Of a DNA stretch of 49,028 nucleotides, positions 1 to 8,223 are shown in pieces; position 1 is the first letter of the stretch, and each line of letters opens with the position of its first letter. A program made the translations under genes and the position numbers. This DNA comes from an uncultured bacterium (GTDB lineage: Bacteria > Cyanobacteriota > Vampirovibrionia > Gastranaerophilales > JAILCC01), in NCBI GenBank assembly GCA_949283935.1, contig CASDUJ010000001.1, positions 1 through 49,028 of the forward strand. Reading direction: 5' to 3'. Under the pieces are notes generated by a model. It was not told where the DNA came from. It did no database searches and saw only the letters and a list, made by a program, of their open reading frames with translations.

Positions 1-979
1 AGCTTGTTGTAAAATTTGTGATTTTGTTAATTGTGCTGTTTCTAATGCAAAATCTGTGTCAACAATTGTTGAATGTGATGATGATAAATTTTCTACTCTT
101 ATATTTTGTGACTCTAAAATTGAATCAAGACGATTTCTTGTAGCGCCTATTTTGGAACGTGCTTCCAGTAATGTGTCTTTGAAATTATCTATTCTTTCTA
201 ATGTTTTAGTAGCTTTCTCCATCGTTGATAAATCAGCATAAAAAGCATTCATTTTGAATGTCAAATTTATTTCCAACATATTATTTTTTCCAGAATTTGC
301 TCCTACTTGAAAAGTAGTTATTTCTTCTGGATGTTCTTCATAATTTGAATATAATTCAGGAGGATTATAGTAATAATCATATGCATCTCCCAAAAATCTT
401 AAATTATTACTCTCATCAAACCAATTTGCATTTACTCCTGTTACTCCGCTTTGAGTTGTTTGAATATTTCCTGCTTGTTCTATATTTGCATAACAATTTC
501 CGCTCGAAGCAGAATTTCTTTGAGTTCCATAAAATCCTCCAGCATCGCTGCTTCCTTTTACATTGCCTTTTGGATAGGAATTTGATATCTTTGCACTAAT
601 TGTGTTATCTCCAACAAATCCTCCAACCGATTTGTTGTTGGATATTACATCTCCTGTAGCGTATGAACTTTCTATTGTACCATTATTTGTACCTATAAAA
701 CCACCTGAAGCTGTTCCATTGTAATTGTTAATCGAATATCCATTTCCGTTAAATTCCGCACCTGATGCAATATTCTTTGATGTCCAATTTTCTCCTGCAA
801 AGATCTATGTCATTCATCAATATGTATTTGCTTGCCATCTATGCCTCTTAAATCATCTGCTGCACGTTTATCTTAAACCCCGTAGCTAAACGCTCTAATG
901 AAGTTTTTACACTGAATGTTGAATTCGCCAAATTACGCTGCGTAAGAATCGACGTAACATTCGTATTGACTGTTATCAT
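1..979 (-). pseudogene. Flagellin gene remnant with GLUG-repeat insert, frameshifted, runs off left edge
   Basis: On the minus strand an ATG at 979 opens a flagellin N-terminus (MITVNTNVTSILTQRNLANS, then TSLERLATGFKIN). The RAADDLRG motif follows in another frame at about 866, a KYILMNDIDL stretch lies back in the first frame near 826, and from about 800 a third frame runs open to base 1. That last frame has GLUG-type repeats (GGFIGTNNGTIESSYATGDV, then SVGGFVGDN and DAGGFYG) and a good flagellin C-terminal domain (FQVGANSG near 310, SKIGATRNRLDS, QNIRVENLSS, SQILQQA). About 100 residues of the N-terminal coiled-coil expected after RAADD are missing. Frameshifts, stops and this deletion argue for a pseudogene; single-base sequencing errors could explain some breaks but not the deletion. 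The GLUG part replaces the usual variable surface domain. Confidence 0.8.
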
Positions 980-1100
980 TTTTTACTATTTTTTCCAAGT
1001 AACGTTTTGTATCCTTAGAAACAATTTCGGTACACTATTATTATCTTGCCTTCTCTAGCAAGTTTACAGTCTATTTTCGTTTGATTTTTTTATACTTTAA
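940..1100 (-). repeat. Left copy of flagellin leader repeat (inverted relative to 48865-49028)
   Basis: Read on the minus strand, this stretch is nearly identical to 48865-49028 on the plus strand. It covers a TAAAGTAT box, about 115 bases of leader and the first codons of flagellin. Differences are one A in an A-run, a 3-base gap just before the start codon and a few substitutions. Outside these limits the two copies diverge. Confidence 0.9.
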
Positions 1101-1111
1101 TATGGTTTTGG

Positions 1112-3418
1112 TTATGAATTTTCTTCAGTCATTTTGTATTTGCATTCTTTGTTAGAACATTCTATTTTTTCGCCACTTTTTAAAAACTTTTTGACCAACA
1201 ATGAATTGCATTTCGGACATTTTTCTCCTGTTGGAAGATTCCACAATGCAAAATTACAAGTAGGATAATTGTCACATGCGTAAAAAATTTTTCCGTAGCG
1301 AGATTTTTTCTGTATTATTTCTCCGCCACAATTTGGGCATTTTACTCCCGTTTTTATTACTATTTTTTGACGATGCTTACATTCTTCATTTGTACATTGT
1401 AAATATTGTCCGTAGGGACCTACTTTTATAATCATTTCACTTTGACATTTTGGACATTTTTCTGAGCTCTTCGTTTCAGCTGAAATATTTGATGATTCGC
1501 TTGTAAAATTTTCACTGTTTAAAGGTAGCATTGTTTTGCATTCTGGGTATCCACTACATCCTAAAAATTGTGTTCCCCAGCGACTAGTTCTTACCAACAT
1601 CTCCTTCCCACAATTGGGACATTTAACTTCTGAAACTATATTGACCTTCTCCATTTTAGTTTTAGCTTCATTTACTGTCTCCATAAATGGTGTGTAAAAA
1701 TCACAAATTACTTTTTTCCATTCTTTTGAATCTTTTGCTATTTCATCGAGAGTGTTTTCCATTTTTGCTGTAAAATCATAATTTATAATGTTAGCAAAAT
1801 GTTTGGATAATTGCTCATTAACTGTTTTTCCAAGTAATGTGGGTTTTAAAGATTTTTCAATTTTTTCTATGTATGCTTTCGTTTGTATTTTCGAAATAAT
1901 AGGAGCATATGTACTAGGACGTCCTATTCCTTTTTCTTCTAAAACTTTTACTAGACTTGCTTCTGAATATCTGGGAGGAGGTTGGGTAAAATGTTGAGTA
2001 GGCAAAAGCTTTTTCAAATTTAAAATATCATTTTTTTCAAATGTTGGGATGCTTCCTTCTTGTTCATTCTCTTCTCGGTCATCATATACAATCAAAAAAC
2101 CATTAAATAAAATTTTGCTCGCAGACATTCTGAACGTATAATCTTCTGCACTAATTTCTACTCCATTAGTTTCTATCTTTGCAGGAGTCATTTGACTAGC
2201 CATAAATCTGGACCAAATTAATTTATATAATTTGTATTGCTCAGGTGTCAAATATTCTCTTATGGATTCTGGAGTTTTTTCTATATAAGATGGTCTGATA
2301 GCTTCGTGTGCATCTTGAACATTTTTACCTTTTTTTGTGTAAATATTTGCTGAATTTGGATAATAATTTTCTCCGTACTTTTTTACTATAAATTCTTTTG
2401 CCGCATCTTTTGCATCATCAGAAATTCTTGTGCTGTCTGTTCTCATATATGTTATTAGACCTATTGTTCCCTCTGAACCTAAGTCTAAACCTTCGTATAA
2501 TTTCTGAGCAATTTGCATTGTCTTTGATACGCCGTAACCTAAACGATTTGAAGCTTCTCTTTGTAGTGTGCTTGTTATAAATGGTGGTTGGGGTTTTCTT
2601 TGCGTCTCTTTTTTAGTAAGTTTTGAAACTGTAAATTTTACATTTTTCTTCGACAAAATTTCAATAATTTTTTGGGCTTCTTCTGCATTTTTAATTTCAA
2701 CTTTTTTTTCTTTATATTTTACAAGTTCTGCATTAAAAACATGTGTCGATTTTTGCTTGGTAAGTTCTGCAGAAATTTCCCAGTATTCTTTTGGAATAAA
2801 AGCTTCAATTTCAGCTTCTCTTTCACAAATTAATTTTAATGCAACACTTTGTACTCTTCCTGCTGAAAGTCTGTTGTTTCTCAATTTTTCCCATAAAACA
2901 GGACTTATTTTGTATCCTACTATTCGATCCAAAATTTGTCTTGTCTGTTGTGCGTATACTCTATTCATGTCTATATTTCTTGGATTTTCAACCGCATGCA
3001 AAACGGCTTTCTTGGTAATTTCATTAAATTCTATTCGTAAAATTTTATTTTCATTTACTCCTAAAACTTGTGCAACATGCCAAGCTATAGCTTCCCCCTC
3101 TCTATCAGGGTCTGGGGCAAGATAAATTTTGTCAGCTGATTTCGCATTTTTGGACAATTCTGCTACTACTTTTTTCTTTTCAGGAATAATTTCATATATG
3201 GGTTCAAAATTGTTTTTTAAATCTATTCCAAGTACTTTTTTGGGAAAATCTCTTATGTGACCATAGCTGGCTAAAATTTTATAGTTGTTACCTAGCATTT
3301 TAGTTATGGTCTTTGATTTAGCAGGAGATTCTACTATTACTAAGTAATTTTCTCTTCTTACTTCCTTTTTATTACTGTCTTTGGTTTTGGATTTTGATTC
3401 ACTCTTTTTTGTAACCAT
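1112..3418 (-). CDS. topA: DNA topoisomerase I (type IA)
   Basis: The 768-residue product relaxes negatively supercoiled DNA by transient single-strand cleavage. A lysine-rich N-terminal tail of about 24 residues precedes the Toprim domain (YLVIVESPAKSK at 25-36, DPDREGEAIAWH at 103-114). The catalytic tyrosine is Y324 in LITYMRTDSTR. The C-terminus has four successive zinc-ribbon modules, each with a pair of CxxC or CxxxxC sites (CPNCGKEML, CPKCQSEM, CPNCGGEI, CPKCNSLL). The gene starts 2 bases after the dprA stop, so the two are translationally coupled, an arrangement common in other bacteria. Length and motifs are normal for the family. Confidence 0.97.
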   Translation of the reverse strand: MVTKKSESKSKTKDSNKKEVRRENYLVIVESPAKSKTITKMLGNNYKILASYGHIRDFPKKVLGIDLKNNFEPIYEIIPEKKKVVAELSKNAKSADKIYLAPDPDREGEAIAWHVAQVLGVNENKILRIEFNEITKKAVLHAVENPRNIDMNRVYAQQTRQILDRIVGYKISPVLWEKLRNNRLSAGRVQSVALKLICEREAEIEAFIPKEYWEISAELTKQKSTHVFNAELVKYKEKKVEIKNAEEAQKIIEILSKKNVKFTVSKLTKKETQRKPQPPFITSTLQREASNRLGYGVSKTMQIAQKLYEGLDLGSEGTIGLITYMRTDSTRISDDAKDAAKEFIVKKYGENYYPNSANIYTKKGKNVQDAHEAIRPSYIEKTPESIREYLTPEQYKLYKLIWSRFMASQMTPAKIETNGVEISAEDYTFRMSASKILFNGFLIVYDDREENEQEGSIPTFEKNDILNLKKLLPTQHFTQPPPRYSEASLVKVLEEKGIGRPSTYAPIISKIQTKAYIEKIEKSLKPTLLGKTVNEQLSKHFANIINYDFTAKMENTLDEIAKDSKEWKKVICDFYTPFMETVNEAKTKMEKVNIVSEVKCPNCGKEMLVRTSRWGTQFLGCSGYPECKTMLPLNSENFTSESSNISAETKSSEKCPKCQSEMIIKVGPYGQYLQCTNEECKHRQKIVIKTGVKCPNCGGEIIQKKSRYGKIFYACDNYPTCNFALWNLPTGEKCPKCNSLLVKKFLKSGEKIECSNKECKYKMTEENS

Positions 3419-3420
3419 CT

Positions 3421-4512
3421 TTAAACTTTCATGTAAATTTCACCTGCTAACTGTTTGATTATGCCTTTAAGTTCTAGCATTGTCAATATTATCATTAATT
3501 CATTTATATTTATTTTTGCTTTTTGAGCTATTGATTCGATGTTTTGCGCTTCTAGTTCTAAAATTTCACAAATTTTTTTCTCTTGTTCATTTAATTCTGT
3601 ATTACTTTCTTCTGCATTTAATTTAATATCAGATTCCCAGCCTAAATAATCTAGTATGTCTTGACTGTTTGTAACAAGCGATGCCCCTTCTTTTAATAAT
3701 TTATGTGTTCCTTGAGTGTTTGGATTTGTTGGTATGCCTGGCATACACATAAGTTCTTTCCCTTGCTCAAGACATAATTTTGCTGTGATTAATGCTCCAC
3801 TTTTTAAATTTGCTTCAATTACTAATGTCCCTTGAGAAAGACCTGATATAATTCTGTTGCGTTGAGGAAATCTGTAAATGTCAGGCTTGGTACTTGGAAA
3901 ATATTCACTTAACAAAATACCGCCATTCTCTAAAATTTTGTCGAATAATCCTATATTTTGTTTTGGATATAAATAATCAAAACCTCCTCCTAAAACTACA
4001 ATAGTTTCTAATCCAGCTTCTAAAGCTCCAATATGTGCTGCCGTATCAATTCCGTAAGCTCCTCCACTTATTATTATTGCTTTTGATAATTTTAAACCTT
4101 TTATTAGCCCCTTTGTGTTCTCAAATGCCTCAGAACTGCATTTTCTGCTTCCTACAATCGCTATTGTTTTTTCAAAGTTTTTTCCAATAAAGTTTCCTTT
4201 GTAATACAAAATTCCTGGTGTGTTAGCAATATTACGTAAAATATCAGGATAACCTTCATCTTCTATAGTTATTATACCTATGTCTTTACTTAGAAAATCT
4301 TCTTCTAACTTATCTAGGTCTATTTGTTTCTGCTTTTCTTTGAAATCACATATAGTTGTGTAACGTAATTGTTTTATTTCTTGCCAATCTAATACAGATG
4401 CAATCCATGCAGTTTTCATGCTCTGAAAATGTTGATATATATCAAAAAGACTTGCAGATCCAACACCTTCCAGCTTGGAAAAACCTAACCAATATTTTAA
4501 TTCCTTATTCAT
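3421..4512 (-). CDS. dprA: DNA-processing protein DprA/Smf
   Basis: This 363-residue protein is the family that loads RecA on incoming single-stranded DNA during natural transformation. The Rossmann-like core is clear: GSRKCS at 121-126, SGGAYGIDTAAH at 149-160 and FPQRNRIISGLS at 215-226. An N-terminal helical region (SAM-like) lies before it and a winged-helix (DML1-like) segment occupies about 305-363. It lies directly upstream of topA and downstream of umuC and a small Cys protein on the same strand. No competence pilus genes are visible here, so transformation is inferred from family only. Confidence 0.95.
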   Translation of the reverse strand: MNKELKYWLGFSKLEGVGSASLFDIYQHFQSMKTAWIASVLDWQEIKQLRYTTICDFKEKQKQIDLDKLEEDFLSKDIGIITIEDEGYPDILRNIANTPGILYYKGNFIGKNFEKTIAIVGSRKCSSEAFENTKGLIKGLKLSKAIIISGGAYGIDTAAHIGALEAGLETIVVLGGGFDYLYPKQNIGLFDKILENGGILLSEYFPSTKPDIYRFPQRNRIISGLSQGTLVIEANLKSGALITAKLCLEQGKELMCMPGIPTNPNTQGTHKLLKEGASLVTNSQDILDYLGWESDIKLNAEESNTELNEQEKKICEILELEAQNIESIAQKAKININELMIILTMLELKGIIKQLAGEIYMKV

Positions 4513-4543
4513 ATAAATAAGATTAACATAAAATATTTTAAAT

Positions 4544-4807
4544 TTATGCTAGTTTTTTAGGCTTTACTGTAAGTTCAGGTATACCTATTTCTTTTAATAA
4601 ACTTTTCACTACTTTGGGCATTTGGCAAACAAATGAATAATTCCCTGAATTAATTGAACATTCTGCACAATTTTGATTGCTTTTGTAACAACGAATTGCT
4701 TGATCTGTCCAATTTTTACTTATTGATACTGATAAACCTTTTTTCTTTGTTCTGTATTTTCTTTCAGCTTCAGGTTTAGAGAGTTTTGTATTTTTTGTTA
4801 GTGCCAT
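4544..4807 (-). CDS. Small basic four-cysteine protein, unknown function
   Basis: The 87-residue product is not one I recognise. It is lysine-rich at both ends and holds four cysteines at C40, C47, C50 and C61, spaced like a small zinc or Fe-S site. I chose the ATG at 4807 because GGAAG lies 5 bases upstream of it; an ATG at 4819 in the same frame (91 residues) has no good Shine-Dalgarno. It sits 31 bases before dprA and 92 after umuC, all on the minus strand, so it is probably cotranscribed with DNA repair genes. A nucleic-acid-binding role is only a guess. Confidence 0.6.
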   Translation of the reverse strand: MALTKNTKLSKPEAERKYRTKKKGLSVSISKNWTDQAIRCYKSNQNCAECSINSGNYSFVCQMPKVVKSLLKEIGIPELTVKPKKLA

Positions 4808-4899
4808 ATTTTCTTCCATCCAAAAAACTGTTACAAACTAAATCCTACTAGTAATAAAGTCTAAATAAATCATCTTAACAGTTGAATTTGTATAAGTTT

Positions 4900-6054
4900 T
4901 TAGAATCCAATTCGTATTACATCTTTTCCAAATTTGTTCTCTAGCTTGTCTATTGTTTTTGCTAAAGTTTCATTTTCAGTTTGTTTGGTTTCTTCAAATA
5001 AATTTGCTTGAAAATTTCCGTTGCAATTTAAATCACTTAAAAATATTCCTGTGGCTCTGTAGCTAATATCTGAAATAAATATTTTTTCTAGTAATTCCGT
5101 CGCAGTTTTAGATATTTCCAGTTCAAAATTTGTGTAACTATTTATTGTTTTTTTAGCTGTGTATACCTTAAAATCTTTTGTCCTCAGCATTATCCCAATT
5201 GTTTTGCAATAACCATTTTTGTTACGTAATCTTTTACAAGCTGTGTGTATGTGCCTATTTAATTCTTTCTTTATAAATTCCTTGTCGGATGTAAATATAC
5301 CAAATGCTGAGGTGTTTTGAATTGATTTTGGACTTTTTTCTTCTGAGCTTACAATAGAAATACTTTCTCCTAATAATTCATGTTTAATTTCAATGCCTCT
5401 TATGCCTAAAATTTTCTTTAAAGCATTGTCCGGCATATTTACTATATCTTTGCATTTTATTATTCCGTTTTTTTTAAGGGTAATTGTTATGTTCTTTCCT
5501 ATGCCCCAGATATCTTCTATAGATGTGTTTTCCATTTCCTTTTTTATTTTCTTGCTTCCTATTACATAAATTCCTGTCCCGTTTTTAGCTTTGTCACTTG
5601 CTAATTTTGCAAGAGTTTTTGATGTGCTTATCCCTATTGATACAGGAATTCCTGTTTTTTCTAAAATAATATTTCTTATGTCTTTAGCTATTTCTATGTA
5701 ATTTTTGCCATGAAGCTTTTTAGTTCCTGTTAAATCTATAAATGCTTCATCTATTGAATATATTTCTACATCTGGGGAAAATGTTCTTAAATATCCCATT
5801 ATTTGTCTTGAAAATGTTTTGTATACCTTGTGATTCCCTGACAAATATATTCCTTTTGGATATTCTTTTTTAGCTATAAAATAAGGCATACCCATTTTTA
5901 TTCCAAGTTTCTTCGCTTCTTTAGAACGTGATACAATGCAACCATCATTATTACTCAATACGCATACAGGTTTGCCCTTTAAATCAGGGTTCAAAGCTTG
6001 TTCGCAAGAAACAAAAAAAGAATCACAATCTACTAATGCTATTATTCTTTTCAT
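4900..6054 (-). CDS. umuC: Y-family DNA polymerase, UmuC type
   Basis: The 384-residue product is an error-prone translesion polymerase. The palm residues are present: D9 in DCDSFF and D102-E103 in SIDEAFIDLT. VLSNNDGCIVSRS at 32-44 is the UmuC-subfamily signature rather than DinB. A helix-hairpin-helix thumb (IEDIWGIGKN, LKKILGIRGIE) and a little-finger region follow, and the end (LFEETKQTENETLAKTID...) looks like the DUF4113 tail of UmuC. No umuD partner lies beside it. No clear Shine-Dalgarno precedes the ATG, but the protein begins correctly for the family. Confidence 0.92.
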   Translation of the reverse strand: MKRIIALVDCDSFFVSCEQALNPDLKGKPVCVLSNNDGCIVSRSKEAKKLGIKMGMPYFIAKKEYPKGIYLSGNHKVYKTFSRQIMGYLRTFSPDVEIYSIDEAFIDLTGTKKLHGKNYIEIAKDIRNIILEKTGIPVSIGISTSKTLAKLASDKAKNGTGIYVIGSKKIKKEMENTSIEDIWGIGKNITITLKKNGIIKCKDIVNMPDNALKKILGIRGIEIKHELLGESISIVSSEEKSPKSIQNTSAFGIFTSDKEFIKKELNRHIHTACKRLRNKNGYCKTIGIMLRTKDFKVYTAKKTINSYTNFELEISKTATELLEKIFISDISYRATGIFLSDLNCNGNFQANLFEETKQTENETLAKTIDKLENKFGKDVIRIGF

Positions 6055-6080
6055 AATTAATATAATACTATATTTTGCAG

Positions 6081-6115
6081 AAAACCGCAGACAAACAAAT
6101 GTCTGCGGTTTTTTT
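6081..6115 (-). terminator. Hairpin terminator between rubrerythrin gene and umuC
   Basis: A 13-bp perfect stem (AAAACCGCAGACA at 6081-6093 with its complement at 6100-6112) encloses a 6-base loop. On the minus strand it follows the rbr stop and ends in UUUU. The T-run is longer on the plus strand, but no plus-strand gene ends here. Confidence 0.75.
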
Positions 6116-6125
6116 ATGTCATAAA

Positions 6126-6665
6126 TTAATAATTTTTAGTTTCTAATGCGAAAAATGATTGAGGATGAGCGCAAACAGGACATTTATCAAGGGCCTTTTC
6201 ACTTTCTGCTCTATATCCACAATTTAAACATTCCCACATAACAGGTTTATCTTTTGCAAAAACTTTTCCTTCCATAATATTTTGATAAAGAGCTTTGTAC
6301 CTTTCTTCATGTGCTTTTTCTATAGTTGCTACTTTTTCAAATAAAAATGCAATATCGGCAAAACCTTCTTCTTTTGCTTCTTTCGCAAATGTGGAGTACA
6401 TCTCAGTCCATTCATAATTTTCACCAGCCGCTGCGTCTTTTAAATTGTCTAAAGTTTCCCCTATTTTCCCACCATGAAGTAACTTAAACCATATCTTTGC
6501 ATGCTCTTTTTCGTTGTTTGCAGTTTCTTCGAAAATTTTAGAAATTTGTACGTAACCATCTTTTTTAGCTTGTGATGCGTAATAAGTATATTTATTACGG
6601 GCTTGAGATTCACCTGCAAAAGCTTCTTGTAAGTTTTTTTCTGTTTTAGAACCTTTTAATTCCAT
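6126..6665 (-). CDS. rbr: Rubrerythrin
   Basis: The 179-residue protein reduces hydrogen peroxide in the cytoplasm of anaerobes. A ferritin-like four-helix domain carries the di-iron ligands (E19 in [11 protein letters not shown], the EKEHAKIW helix with H55, and EKAHEERY). A C-terminal rubredoxin domain holds the FeCys4 site with C146, C149, C162 and C165 ([16 protein letters not shown]). The ATG follows AAGGAG at good spacing. It lies 14 bases after a PerR-type repressor gene, forming a peroxide-response operon. Confidence 0.97.
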   Translation of the reverse strand: MELKGSKTEKNLQEAFAGESQARNKYTYYASQAKKDGYVQISKIFEETANNEKEHAKIWFKLLHGGKIGETLDNLKDAAAGENYEWTEMYSTFAKEAKEEGFADIAFLFEKVATIEKAHEERYKALYQNIMEGKVFAKDKPVMWECLNCGYRAESEKALDKCPVCAHPQSFFALETKNY

Positions 6666-6679
6666 ATTTGTTCTCCTTC

Positions 6680-7108
6680 TTATTGAAATTTAATTTTACC
6701 TGCGCATTTTTGACAAATGCCTCTTATTTGTACATTAATGTTTTGAATTTGTCCAATTTTTTTGTCTATTTGAATTTGAATATTATCTTTTATTGGTATG
6801 TCCCAAATATTACCACATTTTGAACAGATAAAATGTGCATGCTCTTTCATTTCTGCATCAAATCGTACCATTGGTATCTGATTATCAACTCTAAAAATTA
6901 AGTTTAAATCTTCTAATGTTTGAAGATTTCTGTATATCGTATCCATTGAAATATCTTTTAAATCTTTCTTTACTGTATCATAAACAGCTCTCACATCAGG
7001 ATGAGTCTTGTTATTGGCTACTGCAAGAAAAACCTTTTCTCTTTGTATTGTGTACCTTAAAGAATTTTTTCTGCAAGCATTTTTAAGCTTTTCTATGTAT
7101 TCGTTCAT
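6680..7108 (-). CDS. perR: Fur-family peroxide-sensing repressor, PerR type
   Basis: The 142-residue protein has an N-terminal winged helix (recognition helix around [12 protein letters not shown], 55-66) and a C-terminal dimer domain with two CxxC zinc sites (C95/C98 and C132/C135). The regulatory metal ligands H36, D84, H90, H92 and D103 match the B. subtilis PerR set (H37, D85, H91, H93, D104) with an offset of one. The aspartate at 84 favours PerR over Fur. The gene is followed by rubrerythrin, a typical PerR target, and preceded by a perfect palindrome overlapping its promoter, so autoregulation is likely. Confidence 0.92.
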   Translation of the reverse strand: MNEYIEKLKNACRKNSLRYTIQREKVFLAVANNKTHPDVRAVYDTVKKDLKDISMDTIYRNLQTLEDLNLIFRVDNQIPMVRFDAEMKEHAHFICSKCGNIWDIPIKDNIQIQIDKKIGQIQNINVQIRGICQKCAGKIKFQ

Positions 7109-7115
7109 TGTATCT

Positions 7116-7140
7116 CTTATTAGGAATAATACCTAATAAG
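7116..7140 (-). promoter_or_regulatory. Probable PerR operator
   Basis: Perfect 9-base arms, CTTATTAGG at 7116-7124 and CCTAATAAG at 7132-7140, flank a 7-base A/T centre. The palindrome sits at the predicted transcription start of perR-rbr, between the -10 box and the start codon. Size and A/T richness fit Fur/PerR boxes, although the GG/CC steps depart from the textbook PerR box. Confidence 0.7.
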
Positions 7141-7167
7141 TTTAGCATAATTTATTTCTCTTTGCAA
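7139..7167 (-). promoter_or_regulatory. Promoter of perR-rbr
   Basis: On the minus strand TTGCAA (7167-7162) and TAAACT (7144-7139) are 17 bases apart. The start site would fall inside the 7116-7140 palindrome. The same TTGCAA -35 variant appears before the HU gene. Confidence 0.55.
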
Positions 7168-7174
7168 TAATACT

Positions 7175-8191
7175 CTATATTAAATTTTCTTCTGCAGCTT
7201 TACGTAATTTCTCTATACCTTGAGCTTCCAGTTGTCTTATTCTTTCTCTTGTTAAACCTACTATTTTGGCTATATCTCTTATTGGAACTAAATTGTAATC
7301 TTCAGGATTGCTTTCATTAAGTTTGTATCTTATTGTTAAAACTTCTCTTTCTTTTGGTAAAAGTCTTTTCTGCATTATTTTTTTTAGTGCGCATTTCGTT
7401 TCATCATTTACTTCTTGTAAAATAGGAAATGTTGATCTTTCATCTGCTACAAAATTTGCAACAGTAACATCTGAATCTTCCGAAATAGGACTGTCTAATG
7501 GTATGTGCTTGATATTACATAATTGCTTAAGAATTTCTAAATAAGTTGAGTTCTTCCTCCCTAGAAATTTTTTTATCTCATCTATTGTTGGCTTTCTTCC
7601 TAGTTTTTCTGTTAAATCATTTTCTGCTTTGATTAATTTTTTGTGATTTTGCTGAGTTTGTATAGGTATATAAATTTGTTGATATGTTTTCATGTTTCTA
7701 TTTATTTGCTGTTTTATCCACCATTTTGCATAAGCTACAAATGGTACATTAGGCTGTTTAATAGGATCGAATTTTTCTGCTGCTCTTATTAATCCTATAT
7801 TTGCATCGCTTATGATGTCGTCTTTTTCATTTGGATTATAATAACTGTTATATTTTGATGCAACTTTTAATGCAAAAAAAAGATGTCTGCCGGTTAGTTC
7901 CTTTACTTTTATATCTTTTTGATGCTCTAATATTTGTATCCTTTTGCTTAAATGTTCCTTTTCCAATTCATTTTGAGTATTTTCAATATTCAATTTGAGT
8001 TGAAGAATTTCTTTTTTTAATTTCTGTATTTCTGTTCCAAGTTGTATGTCGTACTTTTGTTCTTCTGGGTTGCTGAAATCTATTTTGTTTTCGTTAATTG
8101 CATCAGCGTATTTCCAAACATTTTTTCCTGAACGATGATTGTTTGGAAATATTCCTGATTTAAATGATATTGTATTAAAATTAATTTTCAT
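7175..8191 (-). CDS. Sigma-70 family RNA polymerase sigma factor with N-terminal ISFKS motif
   Basis: The 338-residue protein has sigma region 2 at about 96-170 (DDIISDANIGLIRAAEKFDP, FVAYAKWWIKQQINR), region 3 at about 180-250 and region 4 at about 265-336 (LLPKEREVLTIRY, GLTRERIRQLEAQGIEKLR). Region 1.1 is missing; instead there is an N-terminal NTISFKSG segment and a charged coiled coil at about 50-95. It therefore looks like an alternative (group 2/3) factor rather than the main RpoD. No good Shine-Dalgarno precedes the ATG. The ISFKS motif resembles the FKG motif on two other proteins in this window. Confidence 0.9.
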   Translation of the reverse strand: MKINFNTISFKSGIFPNNHRSGKNVWKYADAINENKIDFSNPEEQKYDIQLGTEIQKLKKEILQLKLNIENTQNELEKEHLSKRIQILEHQKDIKVKELTGRHLFFALKVASKYNSYYNPNEKDDIISDANIGLIRAAEKFDPIKQPNVPFVAYAKWWIKQQINRNMKTYQQIYIPIQTQQNHKKLIKAENDLTEKLGRKPTIDEIKKFLGRKNSTYLEILKQLCNIKHIPLDSPISEDSDVTVANFVADERSTFPILQEVNDETKCALKKIMQKRLLPKEREVLTIRYKLNESNPEDYNLVPIRDIAKIVGLTRERIRQLEAQGIEKLRKAAEENLI

Positions 8192-8223
8192 ATTCGCATT
8201 AATGATACTAAAAAAATAATTTG

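Noticed and set aside
345-599. Plus-strand frames over the flagellin remnant
   Set aside because: The minus strand there reads as continuous GLUG and flagellin sequence, so the plus-strand frames are shadows.
2568-3125. A 185-codon plus-strand open frame
   Set aside because: It lies wholly antisense to topA's conserved core, and its product is a hydrophobic mirror of that gene with no ribosome site.
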